This document shows positions 34,032 through 42,421 of a stretch of DNA of 54,443 nucleotides, in pieces. How positions within the stretch are numbered: the stretch's first letter is position 1; each line of letters starts with the position of its first letter. The notes under the pieces are model-generated. The model was not told where the DNA came from. It did not search any database and saw only the letters and a program-made list of their open reading frames with translations. Both the position numbers and the translations under genes were made by a program. The stretch lies in assembly GCA_003599295.1 (NCBI GenBank), contig QZJK01000014.1:1-54443 (forward strand), read 5' to 3'. This stretch comes from Candidatus Parcubacteria bacterium. GTDB taxonomy: Bacteria; Patescibacteriota; Minisyncoccia; Phycocordibacterales; UBA2100.

Positions 34032-34340
34032 TTATGCTCGCACGAATACCCACGCTAATACCCCACTCTCGAGGACCAGTCGCTTGCGTTTGTATGCGCG
34101 AGTCTCGTATCGATCGATTTTCTTTAATTCACGTTTCGCCACTTCGAGAACCGACCCTTGTATCCGTCCGGAGCGGCTCCGCACAGCAACGGGATAGGGG
34201 ATACTTTTGATAGTGAGTATCGATCGTCTGTACCTTCGCAACATATCCGGAACGCCTCGTGTGGTTCTGCCAAACACAGTCTTCTGTACAGAAGGGCGTC
34301 GTAATGTACCGTACACGAAGAGCCGCTCGGTGTGTTCCAT
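34032..34340 (-). CDS. Gamma-glutamylcyclotransferase-like (AIG2/GGCT) protein
   Basis: A 102-residue GGCT-fold protein with the substrate-binding RLFVYGTLRRP motif at the N-terminus and GSVLEV plus DRYE motifs. The family releases 5-oxoproline from gamma-glutamyl peptides; the substrate is not known here. It lies 3 nt after ileS and 7 nt before recO, so it is co-transcribed. Confidence 0.85.
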   Translation of the reverse strand: MEHTERLFVYGTLRRPSVQKTVFGRTTRGVPDMLRRYRRSILTIKSIPYPVAVRSRSGRIQGSVLEVAKRELKKIDRYETRAYKRKRLVLESGVLAWVFVRA

Positions 34341-34343
34341 GCG

Positions 34344-37286
34344 TTAATCTACTTTCTCGACTATTACCCCTTCCCCGGATTTCTTTAGTAACTCTACCGC
34401 GTTTGTCGCATCAAGTATTTCAGTCTTGTGCTCAAGGAGAACCGCCTCGTCTGCGACCTCTCCGTAATGGATCCGCACCTTGTCGCGCGGTGTTAGTTTC
34501 GCTTCCTTACGCGCTTCCTGAACACTTCTGATGAAATCTCGAACCATTCCCTCTTCTTTCAGTTCGGTTGTTATCTCCGTATCAAGCACGCTGTCGTTTC
34601 CTAATACAACCTCTTTGACGTTAACTTCATCTGCGATAAGCGGGGCGATGTCCTTCCAAAAGAACGGCTCTGATCCAGAGAGTTTGATGGTGAGTTTTGT
34701 AAGCGGCTGGCGCACTTTGATGCCGGCTTCGGAGCGCTGCATCAGCGCATTCGTGACAACACCTCTTGCAAATGACATCGTGGAGAGCAGTTCTTCGCCT
34801 TCTTTTCCTTGCCCTAATAGTCTCTGCAAAAAGTTAGCTGTCGCGCGCGCTTCGGGCCAAGCGGCGAGGTGAACGCTTTCCTCATCCTCACTTTCACGAA
34901 CCGCCTGAAAGATGTGCTCAGCGAAAAATGGTGTTATTGGTGCCATGACGCGCGAGAGGTCGTGAAGCACATAACGTAGAGTCGCAAGCGCCGCTTTTTT
35001 ATCTTCTCCTTTCGCCTTGAAGCGGTCCCGTGAACGGCGTACATACCACACCGAAAGGTCGTCGATGAATCCCGTTATGGGGCGCGAAGCCGCATCAAGT
35101 TGATACGAATTGAATCCTTTAGTGACCTCGCGAATGAGTTCGTCGAGGCGGAGCAATATCCATCGGTCGAGGATATTTCCGCTTTTCCAATCGCGCGCTG
35201 TTCCATCCGCGTAGAGCTGATAGAACGCAAGCACGTTCCCGAGGCGCCCGATGTTCTTTTTCACAATCTCGTCGACGCCTTTCTCTGAAAAACTGAGGTT
35301 TTCAGCCGCGACAACGGGCGATGCGAGCAGGTAAAAACGGAGTGCGTCGGCCCCGTATTTTTCCACGACCTCCATCGGGTCGGGGTAATTCTTGAGCTTC
35401 TTCGACATTTTCTTCCCGTCTTCCGCGAGAACGATGCCGTTCACGATGACATTTTGAAATGCGTTCCTGCCGAAGATGGAAACGGCGAGGATGTGCATGT
35501 AGTAGAACCATGCCCGTGTTTGGTCCAAACCTTCCGCGATGAATTGCGCCGGGAATACGTTCTCGAATTTTTCTTTGTTCTCGAATGGATAGTGCCGCTC
35601 GCCGTATGGCATTGAGCCGGAGTCGAACCAGGTATCCAAGACGTCGGGTATGCGGTGCATTTCGCCGTCACATTGCCAACACGAAAACACGATATCGTCG
35701 ACGATATGTTTGTGCAGGTCATCTACCTTTTTCCCGCTCGCCTCTTCAAGCTCACGTGCAGAGCCGAACACGCGCGCGGTTTTGCACTTCTGACAGCGCC
35801 AGAGCGGAATGACCGACGCCCAGAAGCGTTGGCGGCTGATAGACCAATCGCGCGCGCCTTCAAGCCATTTTCCCCACCGTCCTTCCTTTATGTGTTCGGG
35901 CGACCAGTTGATGGGGCGCGCATTTCTGATGATTTCGTCTTTCTGTGCTTCTATTTTTACGAACCATGATGACGTCGCGTAATTGAGGAGCGGCGTGTCG
36001 CACCGCCAGCAGTGCGGGTACGAGTGCGTGATGCTCTCTTTTGAGAAAAGGAGGTTGTGTTCCTGCAGATATTTGAGAACGGCGATGTCGGTGCCGAGAC
36101 GCACTTTGTCGTCGTCGGAACGCGGTTTTACTTCCATGCCTGCAAAATCTTTTACTTCCGGCCTCATCGTGCCGTCGCCGTTCACGTGCTGAACGAACGG
36201 CAGATTCACTTTTTTCAAGAGCTCCCAGTCGTCCGCACCGAACGCTGGAGCTTCATGTGCAATGCCGGTGCCCGTGTCGGTCGTCACGAAATCCGCCGCG
36301 TACACTTTCCATCCGTTCTCGCGGTTCTTGAGATTCTTGTCGTTGATGTAGTAATCGAAAAGCGGTTCGTATTCGAGACCAACAAGCTTACTGCCCAATA
36401 TTTCTTGTTCACCTTCAAATTCCGCTTCTCGCATTACATCCTTTAATCGATTCGTAGCAAGAATGTATCGTCCGTTAATAGCGGAAGTAATGTCTTCTCC
36501 TTCTCTAAACTTTTGTACTAACGAGCGCTTCACTGTCACATATTTAATATCTTTGCCTACGGCTAACGCAACATTCCCCGGCAAAGTCCATGGGGTTGTT
36601 GTCCACGCCAATAGATAGACGTCGCCCGAAAGCCCTATCTTTTCAGGATTCTTTACTTTGAATTTCACCGTGACCGCGATGTCTTTTACGTCCTTGTACC
36701 CCTCGGAAACCTCCTGTTGTGAGAGCGTTGTCTCGCAGCGCGGACAAATGTGCATCGAGCGGTAATCCTCGTAAACCAATCCTTTGTCGTAGAGCTGTTT
36801 GAACACCCACCACACGCTTTCCATGAACGGCTTATCCATCGTGCGATAGGCATTTTTCATGTCGGCCCAGCGGCCGATGCGCGGGATTATTTTCTCCCAC
36901 TCTGATGCATAGGTGAGCACGCGCTCGCGGCAGCGCTCGTTAAATGCGGCAACGCCCATCTCTAAAATGTCTTTTTTGTGTTTGAAACCGAGCTCTTTCT
37001 CGACGATGTTCTCTATCGGAAGCCCGTGGCAATCCCAACCCCAACGTCTGGGCACATGGTATCCACGCATCGTGAAATAGCGCGGCACAACATCCTTTAT
37101 GACCGAGGCGACGATGTGGCCGTAGTGCGGAAGCCCTGTCGCAAACGGCGGGCCGTCGTAAAAAACATAGTCGCCATTCGGAGCCTCTTTTTCGAGGGTT
37201 TTTTCGAAAATCTTGCGTTCATTCCAGAACGCGAGTATTTCCTCCTCTCGTTTCGCAACCTCGCTTTTCCCTATCTCTGCACTCAT
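34344..37286 (-). CDS. ileS: Isoleucyl-tRNA synthetase (eukaryote-like type)
   Basis: A 980-residue class I synthetase. PHYGH (53-57), KKMSKK near residue 623, an editing domain in between, and CPRC / CQKC ... CWQC cysteine pairs. The C-terminal part after the anticodon-binding domain matches the DUF5915-like region of type 2 (eukaryotic/mupirocin-tolerant) IleRS rather than the zinc domain of E. coli IleRS. First gene of an operon with GGCT and recO; argS is 12 nt upstream. Confidence 0.97.
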   Translation of the reverse strand: MSAEIGKSEVAKREEEILAFWNERKIFEKTLEKEAPNGDYVFYDGPPFATGLPHYGHIVASVIKDVVPRYFTMRGYHVPRRWGWDCHGLPIENIVEKELGFKHKKDILEMGVAAFNERCRERVLTYASEWEKIIPRIGRWADMKNAYRTMDKPFMESVWWVFKQLYDKGLVYEDYRSMHICPRCETTLSQQEVSEGYKDVKDIAVTVKFKVKNPEKIGLSGDVYLLAWTTTPWTLPGNVALAVGKDIKYVTVKRSLVQKFREGEDITSAINGRYILATNRLKDVMREAEFEGEQEILGSKLVGLEYEPLFDYYINDKNLKNRENGWKVYAADFVTTDTGTGIAHEAPAFGADDWELLKKVNLPFVQHVNGDGTMRPEVKDFAGMEVKPRSDDDKVRLGTDIAVLKYLQEHNLLFSKESITHSYPHCWRCDTPLLNYATSSWFVKIEAQKDEIIRNARPINWSPEHIKEGRWGKWLEGARDWSISRQRFWASVIPLWRCQKCKTARVFGSARELEEASGKKVDDLHKHIVDDIVFSCWQCDGEMHRIPDVLDTWFDSGSMPYGERHYPFENKEKFENVFPAQFIAEGLDQTRAWFYYMHILAVSIFGRNAFQNVIVNGIVLAEDGKKMSKKLKNYPDPMEVVEKYGADALRFYLLASPVVAAENLSFSEKGVDEIVKKNIGRLGNVLAFYQLYADGTARDWKSGNILDRWILLRLDELIREVTKGFNSYQLDAASRPITGFIDDLSVWYVRRSRDRFKAKGEDKKAALATLRYVLHDLSRVMAPITPFFAEHIFQAVRESEDEESVHLAAWPEARATANFLQRLLGQGKEGEELLSTMSFARGVVTNALMQRSEAGIKVRQPLTKLTIKLSGSEPFFWKDIAPLIADEVNVKEVVLGNDSVLDTEITTELKEEGMVRDFIRSVQEARKEAKLTPRDKVRIHYGEVADEAVLLEHKTEILDATNAVELLKKSGEGVIVEKVD

Positions 37287-37298
37287 GGGAGAACAATA

Positions 37299-38966
37299 CT
37301 ACATCCTCTCGGGTGCCTCGATACCCAAGAGCCAGAGGCCCTTTTTGAGAGTGATGCGCGTTGCGTCCGCAAGCGCGACCTTGTGCGAAGCAGCGGGAGT
37401 GCCGTCGAGGATATGTTCGTTCGCATACCAGCGATTGAATGCCGAAGCGAAAGCGACCAAATAGTTCGCGACCAGCTGCGGCTCGAGATTTTTCGCCGCG
37501 CGCTCCACGATATCGGGGAATCGTGCGAGAAGCCGCGCAACTTCGCTCGGCTCCGCCGCAGGATTAACGTTAGCCTCCACTTTTTGCTCGCGTGCTTTCT
37601 CCACTATCGCCTGCGCTCGCGCGTGCGCATACTGGATATACGGACCTGAATCACCTTCAAGCGAAAGCGCTTGTTCGCGGTTAAAGATGATATCTTTTCC
37701 AGTCGCTTGTCGGAGGATTTGATATTTCACTGCTGCGACTGCTATCTGTTCCGCCAATCTGTCAGCATCTTCTGCACGGCTTTCCTTCGCACGTTCGCGT
37801 GCCGCTTCCGAGAGATCGGCGATGAGTGATTCGCCAGTGATGACATTCCCTGTGCGAGAAGACATCTTCCCGACTTCAAGCCGCATCATGCCGTGCGGGA
37901 CATGCGTCGTCTTCTTTGCGAGATCCGGAAACACGTCATTCATCGCGGCAAGCAAGACTTTGAAATATTCAATGATCTCATTTCCCGTCACAATGAACGA
38001 TTGGTCGTACGGAAATTTTTCGTACTTCATTTTAGAAAGCCCGAGCTCTTTCGCTTCGTACGTCGGGAGGCCTTCCGAATTCAAGAAGACCCGTGTGTGG
38101 AGACCCTTTTTTTCTCCTTCGTACACCGTCGCACCGTCGCTTTCCTTAAAGACACCGTCTTTGATGTGAGCTAGGACGACTTCTTTGCCGAACGGACCAG
38201 CCTCGCTTTCGAAGAAATAAAAATCGAACTTCGTACCAAGAATTGCATACAACATCTCGAAATGGTCGAGAGATGTCTTCCTGCCTCGGTCATAGAGGTC
38301 GTTAATCTTCTCATCGCTCCGATCATATACCTCCCTGTTTATCGCCGTAATCTCGGCCTTCGCGACCGAGCCATCTATATCCGCCTTCGCTCCTGCAGCG
38401 TATGCGCGCCCGAGCGCTTTCACGTCTTCAGGAGATTCCCCGCTTTGTATGAGGCCCCATATCGCGCGGGCGACGTGCCTGCCCACATCGCCCTGATAGT
38501 TCGCGCGCTTCACGTCTGCCCCCGCATAGACAAAAAGACGGGAAATGGATTCCCCTATCGTATTCGTCACGAGGTGCCCTATATGAAATTCTTTGAAAGG
38601 ATTCGGGTCGGTGTATTCGACTATCGTCTTCTTTCCTTTTTCATTTTCGTTCGCACCCCACGTGTCGGAGCTCCGCGCTTCTTCAAGCACGGCAGCGAAC
38701 GTTTCCGGCGCAAGATAAAAGTTGATGAATCCCGCGCCGGCGATCTCGACTTTCGAGATGCCTCCTATCTTGCCAGCTTCAGCTACGATCTTTTCCGCAA
38801 GCTCACGCGGCTTCATGCCTGTCTGTTTTGCATGGCGAAGCGCGGCCCCGGTCGCATAGTCGCCGTTCTCCAATTCTCCCGGGTGTTCAAGTGTGGCTTC
38901 CTCGGGAATTCCGAGCGTTTGGAACGCGCGCGAAAGTGCGTCTCGTATTGATTGGGCCGCATCCAT
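37299..38966 (-). CDS. argS: Arginyl-tRNA synthetase
   Basis: A 555-residue class I ArgRS with the N-terminal Add1 domain, HIGH at 128-131, KMSSR near residue 366 (KMSSRTGNV), and the C-terminal DALR anticodon-binding domain. TACAAT ends 7 nt before the ATG at 38966; the -35 region falls inside the palindromic element at 38981-39123. Confidence 0.98.
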   Translation of the reverse strand: MDAAQSIRDALSRAFQTLGIPEEATLEHPGELENGDYATGAALRHAKQTGMKPRELAEKIVAEAGKIGGISKVEIAGAGFINFYLAPETFAAVLEEARSSDTWGANENEKGKKTIVEYTDPNPFKEFHIGHLVTNTIGESISRLFVYAGADVKRANYQGDVGRHVARAIWGLIQSGESPEDVKALGRAYAAGAKADIDGSVAKAEITAINREVYDRSDEKINDLYDRGRKTSLDHFEMLYAILGTKFDFYFFESEAGPFGKEVVLAHIKDGVFKESDGATVYEGEKKGLHTRVFLNSEGLPTYEAKELGLSKMKYEKFPYDQSFIVTGNEIIEYFKVLLAAMNDVFPDLAKKTTHVPHGMMRLEVGKMSSRTGNVITGESLIADLSEAARERAKESRAEDADRLAEQIAVAAVKYQILRQATGKDIIFNREQALSLEGDSGPYIQYAHARAQAIVEKAREQKVEANVNPAAEPSEVARLLARFPDIVERAAKNLEPQLVANYLVAFASAFNRWYANEHILDGTPAASHKVALADATRITLKKGLWLLGIEAPERM

Positions 38967-38980
38967 AGCCCGTATTGTAC

Positions 38981-39123
38981 CCGGTTAGTAGATGTTGGCG
39001 AAAGTGTTTTCTTGAGGCATTCTTTCTGAGAAACACCGCTGACAAAAATTAAAAGCCTCGGGTTCATTAACGACTGCGTCTGCCGGCATGCCGTGCAGAC
39101 GCCTCGCCAACATTCACTACCGG
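38981..39123. repeat. 143-bp element with 20-bp terminal inverted repeats
   Basis: The left end (38981-39001, CCGGTTAGTAGATGTTGGCG) and the right end (39104-39123) are complementary over about 20 bp with one gap and two mismatches. Inside are two hairpins: GTGTTTTCT/AGAAACAC (39004-39036) and a perfect GCGTCTGC/GCAGACGC (39076-39102). The layout is a cruciform, like a folded RNA or a MITE. It fills the gap between argS and rplK. Confidence 0.8.
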
Positions 39124-39141
39124 GGTTGCTCTTCGCGGAAC

Positions 39142-39564
39142 CTAGAGTTCCGAATCAATGCCCATCGAGCGGGCCGTGCCGGCGATTATCTTTTTCGCCT
39201 GCTCTGTGTCGTTCGCGTTCAAATCTTCCATCTTCTCCTCGGCTATTTCTTGGAGCTGCTGTTTCGTAAGTTTGCCGACTTTGTTCTGCGCTTTCTGTGA
39301 ACCCTTCTCCATGTTGAGCTTTTTAAGGATGAGACGCGACGCCGGCGGCTTCTTGACGACGAAGTCGAAGCTGCGGTCGTTGTAGACCTTCATGAGGACC
39401 GGCACAATGTTGCCCGCCATCGGCCTCGTCTGGTCGTTGAATTGCTTGACGAATTCTGCGATGTTCACACCAGCGGGGCCGAGGACGGTCCCAACAGGCG
39501 GCGCAGGCGTCGCGGCGCCCGCTTGAATCTGAAGTTTTATGAGTTTAACGACTTGTTTGGCCAT
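39142..39564 (-). CDS. rplK: Ribosomal protein uL11
   Basis: A 140-residue L11 with the N-terminal domain ([27 protein letters not shown]) and the rRNA-binding C-terminal domain. It sits in the GTPase centre. It follows nusG, as in most bacteria, but rplA (L1) does not follow; argS does. Loss of L1 has been reported for part of the Parcubacteria. Confidence 0.98.
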   Translation of the reverse strand: MAKQVVKLIKLQIQAGAATPAPPVGTVLGPAGVNIAEFVKQFNDQTRPMAGNIVPVLMKVYNDRSFDFVVKKPPASRLILKKLNMEKGSQKAQNKVGKLTKQQLQEIAEEKMEDLNANDTEQAKKIIAGTARSMGIDSEL

Positions 39565-39570
39565 ACAAAT

Positions 39571-39612
39571 TAGTATCTAGTATCTGGTATCTGGTATACA
39601 GTATCTCGTATA
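39571..39612. repeat. Six tandem 7-bp repeats between nusG and rplK
   Basis: Six consecutive 7-mers of consensus TAGTATC (first two exact, the others with one to three changes) fill most of the 54-nt gap before rplK. On the coding strand the unit reads GATACTA, so it also offers repeated -10-like sequences. Confidence 0.85.
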
Positions 39613-39618
39613 ATTGAA

Positions 39619-40161
39619 TTAAACTCTTTGGACCTGGTCGGCCTCCAATTCAACCGGCGTCTCGCGGCCGAACATCGGAACCAATACCTTAACCTTTCCG
39701 CGCTCTTCGTCAATCTCGCCGACTTTCCCTTCAAGGTCCTTGAAGGGGCCGTCAATGATGCTGACCGCGTCGCCTTCGGAGAGGTCTATCGCGTGGCGGA
39801 CGGTGTCGCCCTCCGTGCGTTTGAGGATTTTCTCCGCTTCTTCGGGTGAGAGCGGCACCGCCTGATTTGCCGTGCCGACAAATCCGGTAACTTGCGGAGT
39901 ATTGCGCACGACGCTCCATGCATCATCGGTCGCTATCATGTCGACCATGACGTAGCCGGGGAATATCTTTTCGCGCACTTCCGTGCGGCGGCCGTTCTTT
40001 ATCTTTATTTTCTTCTCCGTCGGCACAACGACATTGAATATTTTCTCTTTCATGCCAAAAGATTCAACGCGCTGTTTGAGATTGCGCGCGACGGCGTCTT
40101 CATAGCCGGAATACGTGTGAATGGCGTACCACTGGCGTTCCTGTCCGTGTGTTTGCTTCAT
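39619..40161 (-). CDS. nusG: Transcription antitermination/elongation factor NusG
   Basis: A 180-residue NusG with an NGN domain (WYAIHTYSGYEDAVARNLKQR ... FPGYVMVDM) and a C-terminal KOW domain (EGDAVSIIDGPFKDLEGKV). It binds RNA polymerase and couples it to Rho or the ribosome. It overlaps secE by 4 nt (ATGA). Confidence 0.98.
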   Translation of the reverse strand: MKQTHGQERQWYAIHTYSGYEDAVARNLKQRVESFGMKEKIFNVVVPTEKKIKIKNGRRTEVREKIFPGYVMVDMIATDDAWSVVRNTPQVTGFVGTANQAVPLSPEEAEKILKRTEGDTVRHAIDLSEGDAVSIIDGPFKDLEGKVGEIDEERGKVKVLVPMFGRETPVELEADQVQRV

Positions 40162-40412
40162 AGCTGGGTCGTTGTCGCCGAAACGGGCGTTGACGTCGCT
40201 TCAGGGACGAACGCGGGCGTATTTTGCGGCAAGATCTCGATCACGCGTGCGAGACCCGTCGTGAAGACGTAGTCGAAAAAGCCGAGGTAGAGCGAGACAA
40301 GTATCGACAACGCGATAACAAGTATCGTGTAGATGATGGTCTGCATCCGCGTCGGCCACGCGACGTGATTCAATTCACTGCGCGTGTCTTTCAGGTATTG
40401 AATGAAGGACAT
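40158..40412 (-). CDS. secE: Preprotein translocase subunit SecE
   Basis: An 84-residue SecE with the short amphipathic helix (YLKDTRSELNHVAWPTRMQ) and one membrane span (about 26-48), then an unusual Pro/Thr-rich tail of ~25 residues. Part of SecYEG. TATACT lies 9 nt before the ATG. First gene of secE-nusG-rplK, just downstream of the structured RNA. Confidence 0.95.
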   Translation of the reverse strand: MSFIQYLKDTRSELNHVAWPTRMQTIIYTILVIALSILVSLYLGFFDYVFTTGLARVIEILPQNTPAFVPEATSTPVSATTTQL

Positions 40413-40445
40413 GGTTCGTGGAGTATAGAGGAATAATTGGCAATT

Positions 40446-40466
40446 TAAAAACCCCTCCCGGGGCTT
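40446..40466 (-). terminator. Intrinsic terminator of the structured RNA
   Basis: The minus strand reads GCCCC-GGGA-GGGGTTTTT with extra A-T pairs at the base, 34 nt upstream of the secE ATG. Confidence 0.85.
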
Positions 40467-40856
40467 AAAAAGATAATACTCTTTTGGTTTCTAAAGTCAA
40501 GCTGAGACTGGAAGTCGAGAGGGGGTGTATGCATCCACCGCCTCTCGACTCCTCTTGAAGTATGGGGACATGCCCTACGAGCCCAGATTTCCTTGCCTTG
40601 AGGTTCCCCGGATGTTTCGCCCACAGCTATGGCATACGCCCGTGGGAGTAATAGGAATCTTAGGGTCCCTACGCTTGCACCCTCGTCAACGGCCACAGAC
40701 CAGTTCACCCTATTTCGGAAGGGTGCCCGAACGAACTGATGTGCTTTAGGAAAGAGCCTGGGTGTCGCGACGATCCTCCTTCCAACGGCAAAGGTCTTGC
40801 AAACGGGGGAACGCCCCGTCCTAACCGTGAGACGCCGCCATTGTGTCACGGTCCAC
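40446..40856 (-). ncRNA. Unassigned ~410-nt structured RNA upstream of secE
   Basis: The region has a promoter (40862-40889), a terminator (40446-40466) and no credible ORF. In order it holds hairpins: ACCGTGA..TCACGGT (about 40818-40850), ACGGGG/CCCCCGT, CAGTTC..GAACTG enclosing CACCCT/AGGGTG, CCCAC..GTGGG, a helix AGATTCC/GGAAATCT joined to CCC/GGG, GTCGAGAGG/CCTCTCGAC, and AAAAGA/TCTTTT. One block on the minus strand (AAGGAAATCTGGGCTCGTAG, followed by GGCA) resembles the first conserved block of RNase P RNA, but it lies in the 3' half, not near the 5' end. No tmRNA T-arm or SRP motif is seen. Class unresolved. Confidence 0.7.
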
Positions 40857-40861
40857 GGCGA

Positions 40862-40889
40862 ACTATAGGTAGTTTAGCGTCCTCGTCAA
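40862..40889 (-). promoter_or_regulatory. Promoter of the structured RNA
   Basis: TTGACG (40889-40884), 16 nt, TATAGT (40867-40862); start predicted near 40856. The -35 box abuts the stop codon of the SIMPL gene. Confidence 0.75.
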
Positions 40890-40890
40890 C

Positions 40891-41706
40891 TTACCGAATC
40901 TCGTACGTCACACTCACGTTGGATGTGATTTTGTTCTCGCCGACAGGAAGCTCTGGAATGGCTTTTACTGATTCTGCGCGGACTGCCGCATCACCACCCA
41001 TACCGTATGCGTACGGCACAGGGTATCCACCCTCATTCTCATAGAACCCGGTCACGCGGACGATAGTGACCCCAAGCTGCTCGGCGAGCGCCGTTGCTTT
41101 TGCTTGTGCATCCTCGATGGCCATACCGCGCGCCTCGGCCTGCAGTTCGTCTTCATCATCAATCGTGAACGAGAGGCCGGATACTTGCGAGGCACCGCGT
41201 GAACCGACTCCAGAGAGAAGCTCTCCCGCCTTTTCCGTGTCGCGCACTTTAACCGTCAGTGTCTGGCTTACCTGGAAGCCGCGAAGTTCCTGGCGCCCCG
41301 GGGGACAAATACCTTCACGACAGACGTCCTGAATGTAATCGTACTGCGGATACACGCTGTAATCCGTTGTCTTGATATCCTTCTCGTCTATTCCCGCTTC
41401 CTTGAGATACGCGATGATGGCATTCGCCTTTTCTGTCGCAGTCTCTTGGGCATCTTGCACCTCTTTCGCTTCCTCCTGGACGGTCACGCTGAACGTGGCG
41501 GTGTCAGGCACGGCGAACACTTCGCCTTCACCCGAAACGGTGATGGTGTTCGTCGCGGGTACACCGGTCCCGATGTACCGAAGGCCCTTGAATTCACCTA
41601 TCGCCGCTATCAATAAAAAGACCGCCAATACGCCAAGGGCGGCGGCGGCCATCATGCGCGGCCAATGAGTTGCATTGATAATCTTATTCACGTTCTGCTC
41701 GTCCAT
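40891..41706 (-). CDS. SIMPL (DUF541) domain protein, membrane-anchored
   Basis: A 271-residue protein with a short cytoplasmic N-terminus, one membrane span (about 20-39) and an extracytoplasmic SIMPL/DUF541 domain (TITVSGEGEVFAVPDTATFSVTVQ ... ARGMAIEDAQAKATALAEQLG, in parts). One Cys pair sits in an insertion (CREGICPPG). Family members form oligomeric assemblies of unclear role. The start at 41706 is preferred over one 15 codons upstream. Confidence 0.85.
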   Translation of the reverse strand: MDEQNVNKIINATHWPRMMAAAALGVLAVFLLIAAIGEFKGLRYIGTGVPATNTITVSGEGEVFAVPDTATFSVTVQEEAKEVQDAQETATEKANAIIAYLKEAGIDEKDIKTTDYSVYPQYDYIQDVCREGICPPGRQELRGFQVSQTLTVKVRDTEKAGELLSGVGSRGASQVSGLSFTIDDEDELQAEARGMAIEDAQAKATALAEQLGVTIVRVTGFYENEGGYPVPYAYGMGGDAAVRAESVKAIPELPVGENKITSNVSVTYEIR

Positions 41707-41826
41707 ATGTATAAATAGACACTGGATTAAGCCAATAATAGGTAACGTCATTATAACGCCCTTCAGGACTATGACGTTCGGATGAAGACGCCATTACAGT
41801 GCACGAAAGCGGTATACTAGAAAACT

Positions 41827-42408
41827 ATGGGTATTGAATTTCTCATACAGCTTCTCCTCACCTACAAGTATGCGATCATCGCACCGGCGGTATTCGTTAT
41901 CGGCGCTCCTGTAAGCCTTGTCGCCGGAGTACTCCTTCGGCTCGACGTACTCGAACTCATTCCCACCAGTCTCATGCTTGCGGTGGGAGAACTCGCGGCG
42001 GACGTCCTGTGGTATTGGCTCGGAATGCGATATGGAGACTCTTTTACGGAGCGCTACGGAAAATATGTCGGCATCACGAGCGCATCCGTCGCGTATACGA
42101 AACAGCTCTTTGAACGTCACCACGACGTTATTATCTTCACTTCGAAGATCACTGCGGGTCTCGGTTTCGGAACGGTCATCATGTTCACTGCTGGGCTTTC
42201 CCGCGTTCCGTTCCGCCGCTACATGATGTTGAACATTGCCGGACAATTCCTCTGGACGGCGAGTCTTCTTGCCATAGGGTATTCTCTGGGCCATCTTTTT
42301 ATCGACGTCAGCAATATTTTCGAAAAAATGGCGCTCGTCGCACTTGCAGTCATAATCCTTGCCTCCATCATAGGATTCGGCCGTTACTTGCGCACACTCT
42401 TCTATTGA
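41827..42408 (+). CDS. DedA family membrane protein
   Basis: A 193-residue protein with about five membrane segments and the DedA core (VAGVLLRLDVLELIPTSLMLAVGELAADVLWYWLG; F.SK...G.G and RVPFRRYMMLNIAGQFLWT). DedA proteins act as lipid scramblases or flippases, for example for C55-P. TATACT ends 8 nt before the ATG. It probably shares an operon with the glycosyltransferase 13 nt downstream. Confidence 0.88.
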   Translation: MGIEFLIQLLLTYKYAIIAPAVFVIGAPVSLVAGVLLRLDVLELIPTSLMLAVGELAADVLWYWLGMRYGDSFTERYGKYVGITSASVAYTKQLFERHHDVIIFTSKITAGLGFGTVIMFTAGLSRVPFRRYMMLNIAGQFLWTASLLAIGYSLGHLFIDVSNIFEKMALVALAVIILASIIGFGRYLRTLFY

Positions 42409-42421
42409 GCGCCGCTTGTGC

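Noticed and set aside
39571-39612. CRISPR-like array
   Set aside because: Units are 7 bp and contiguous without spacers; no cas gene is present.
40445-40849. A 134-codon minus-strand ORF within the structured RNA
   Set aside because: The region has promoter, hairpins and terminator of an RNA gene; the translation is basic and without any fold signature.
40446-40856. Calling the region RNase P RNA or tmRNA outright
   Set aside because: Only one block resembles RNase P and it is in the wrong half of the RNA; no P15-type GGTAA loop and no tmRNA T-arm or tag frame was found. Left unassigned.
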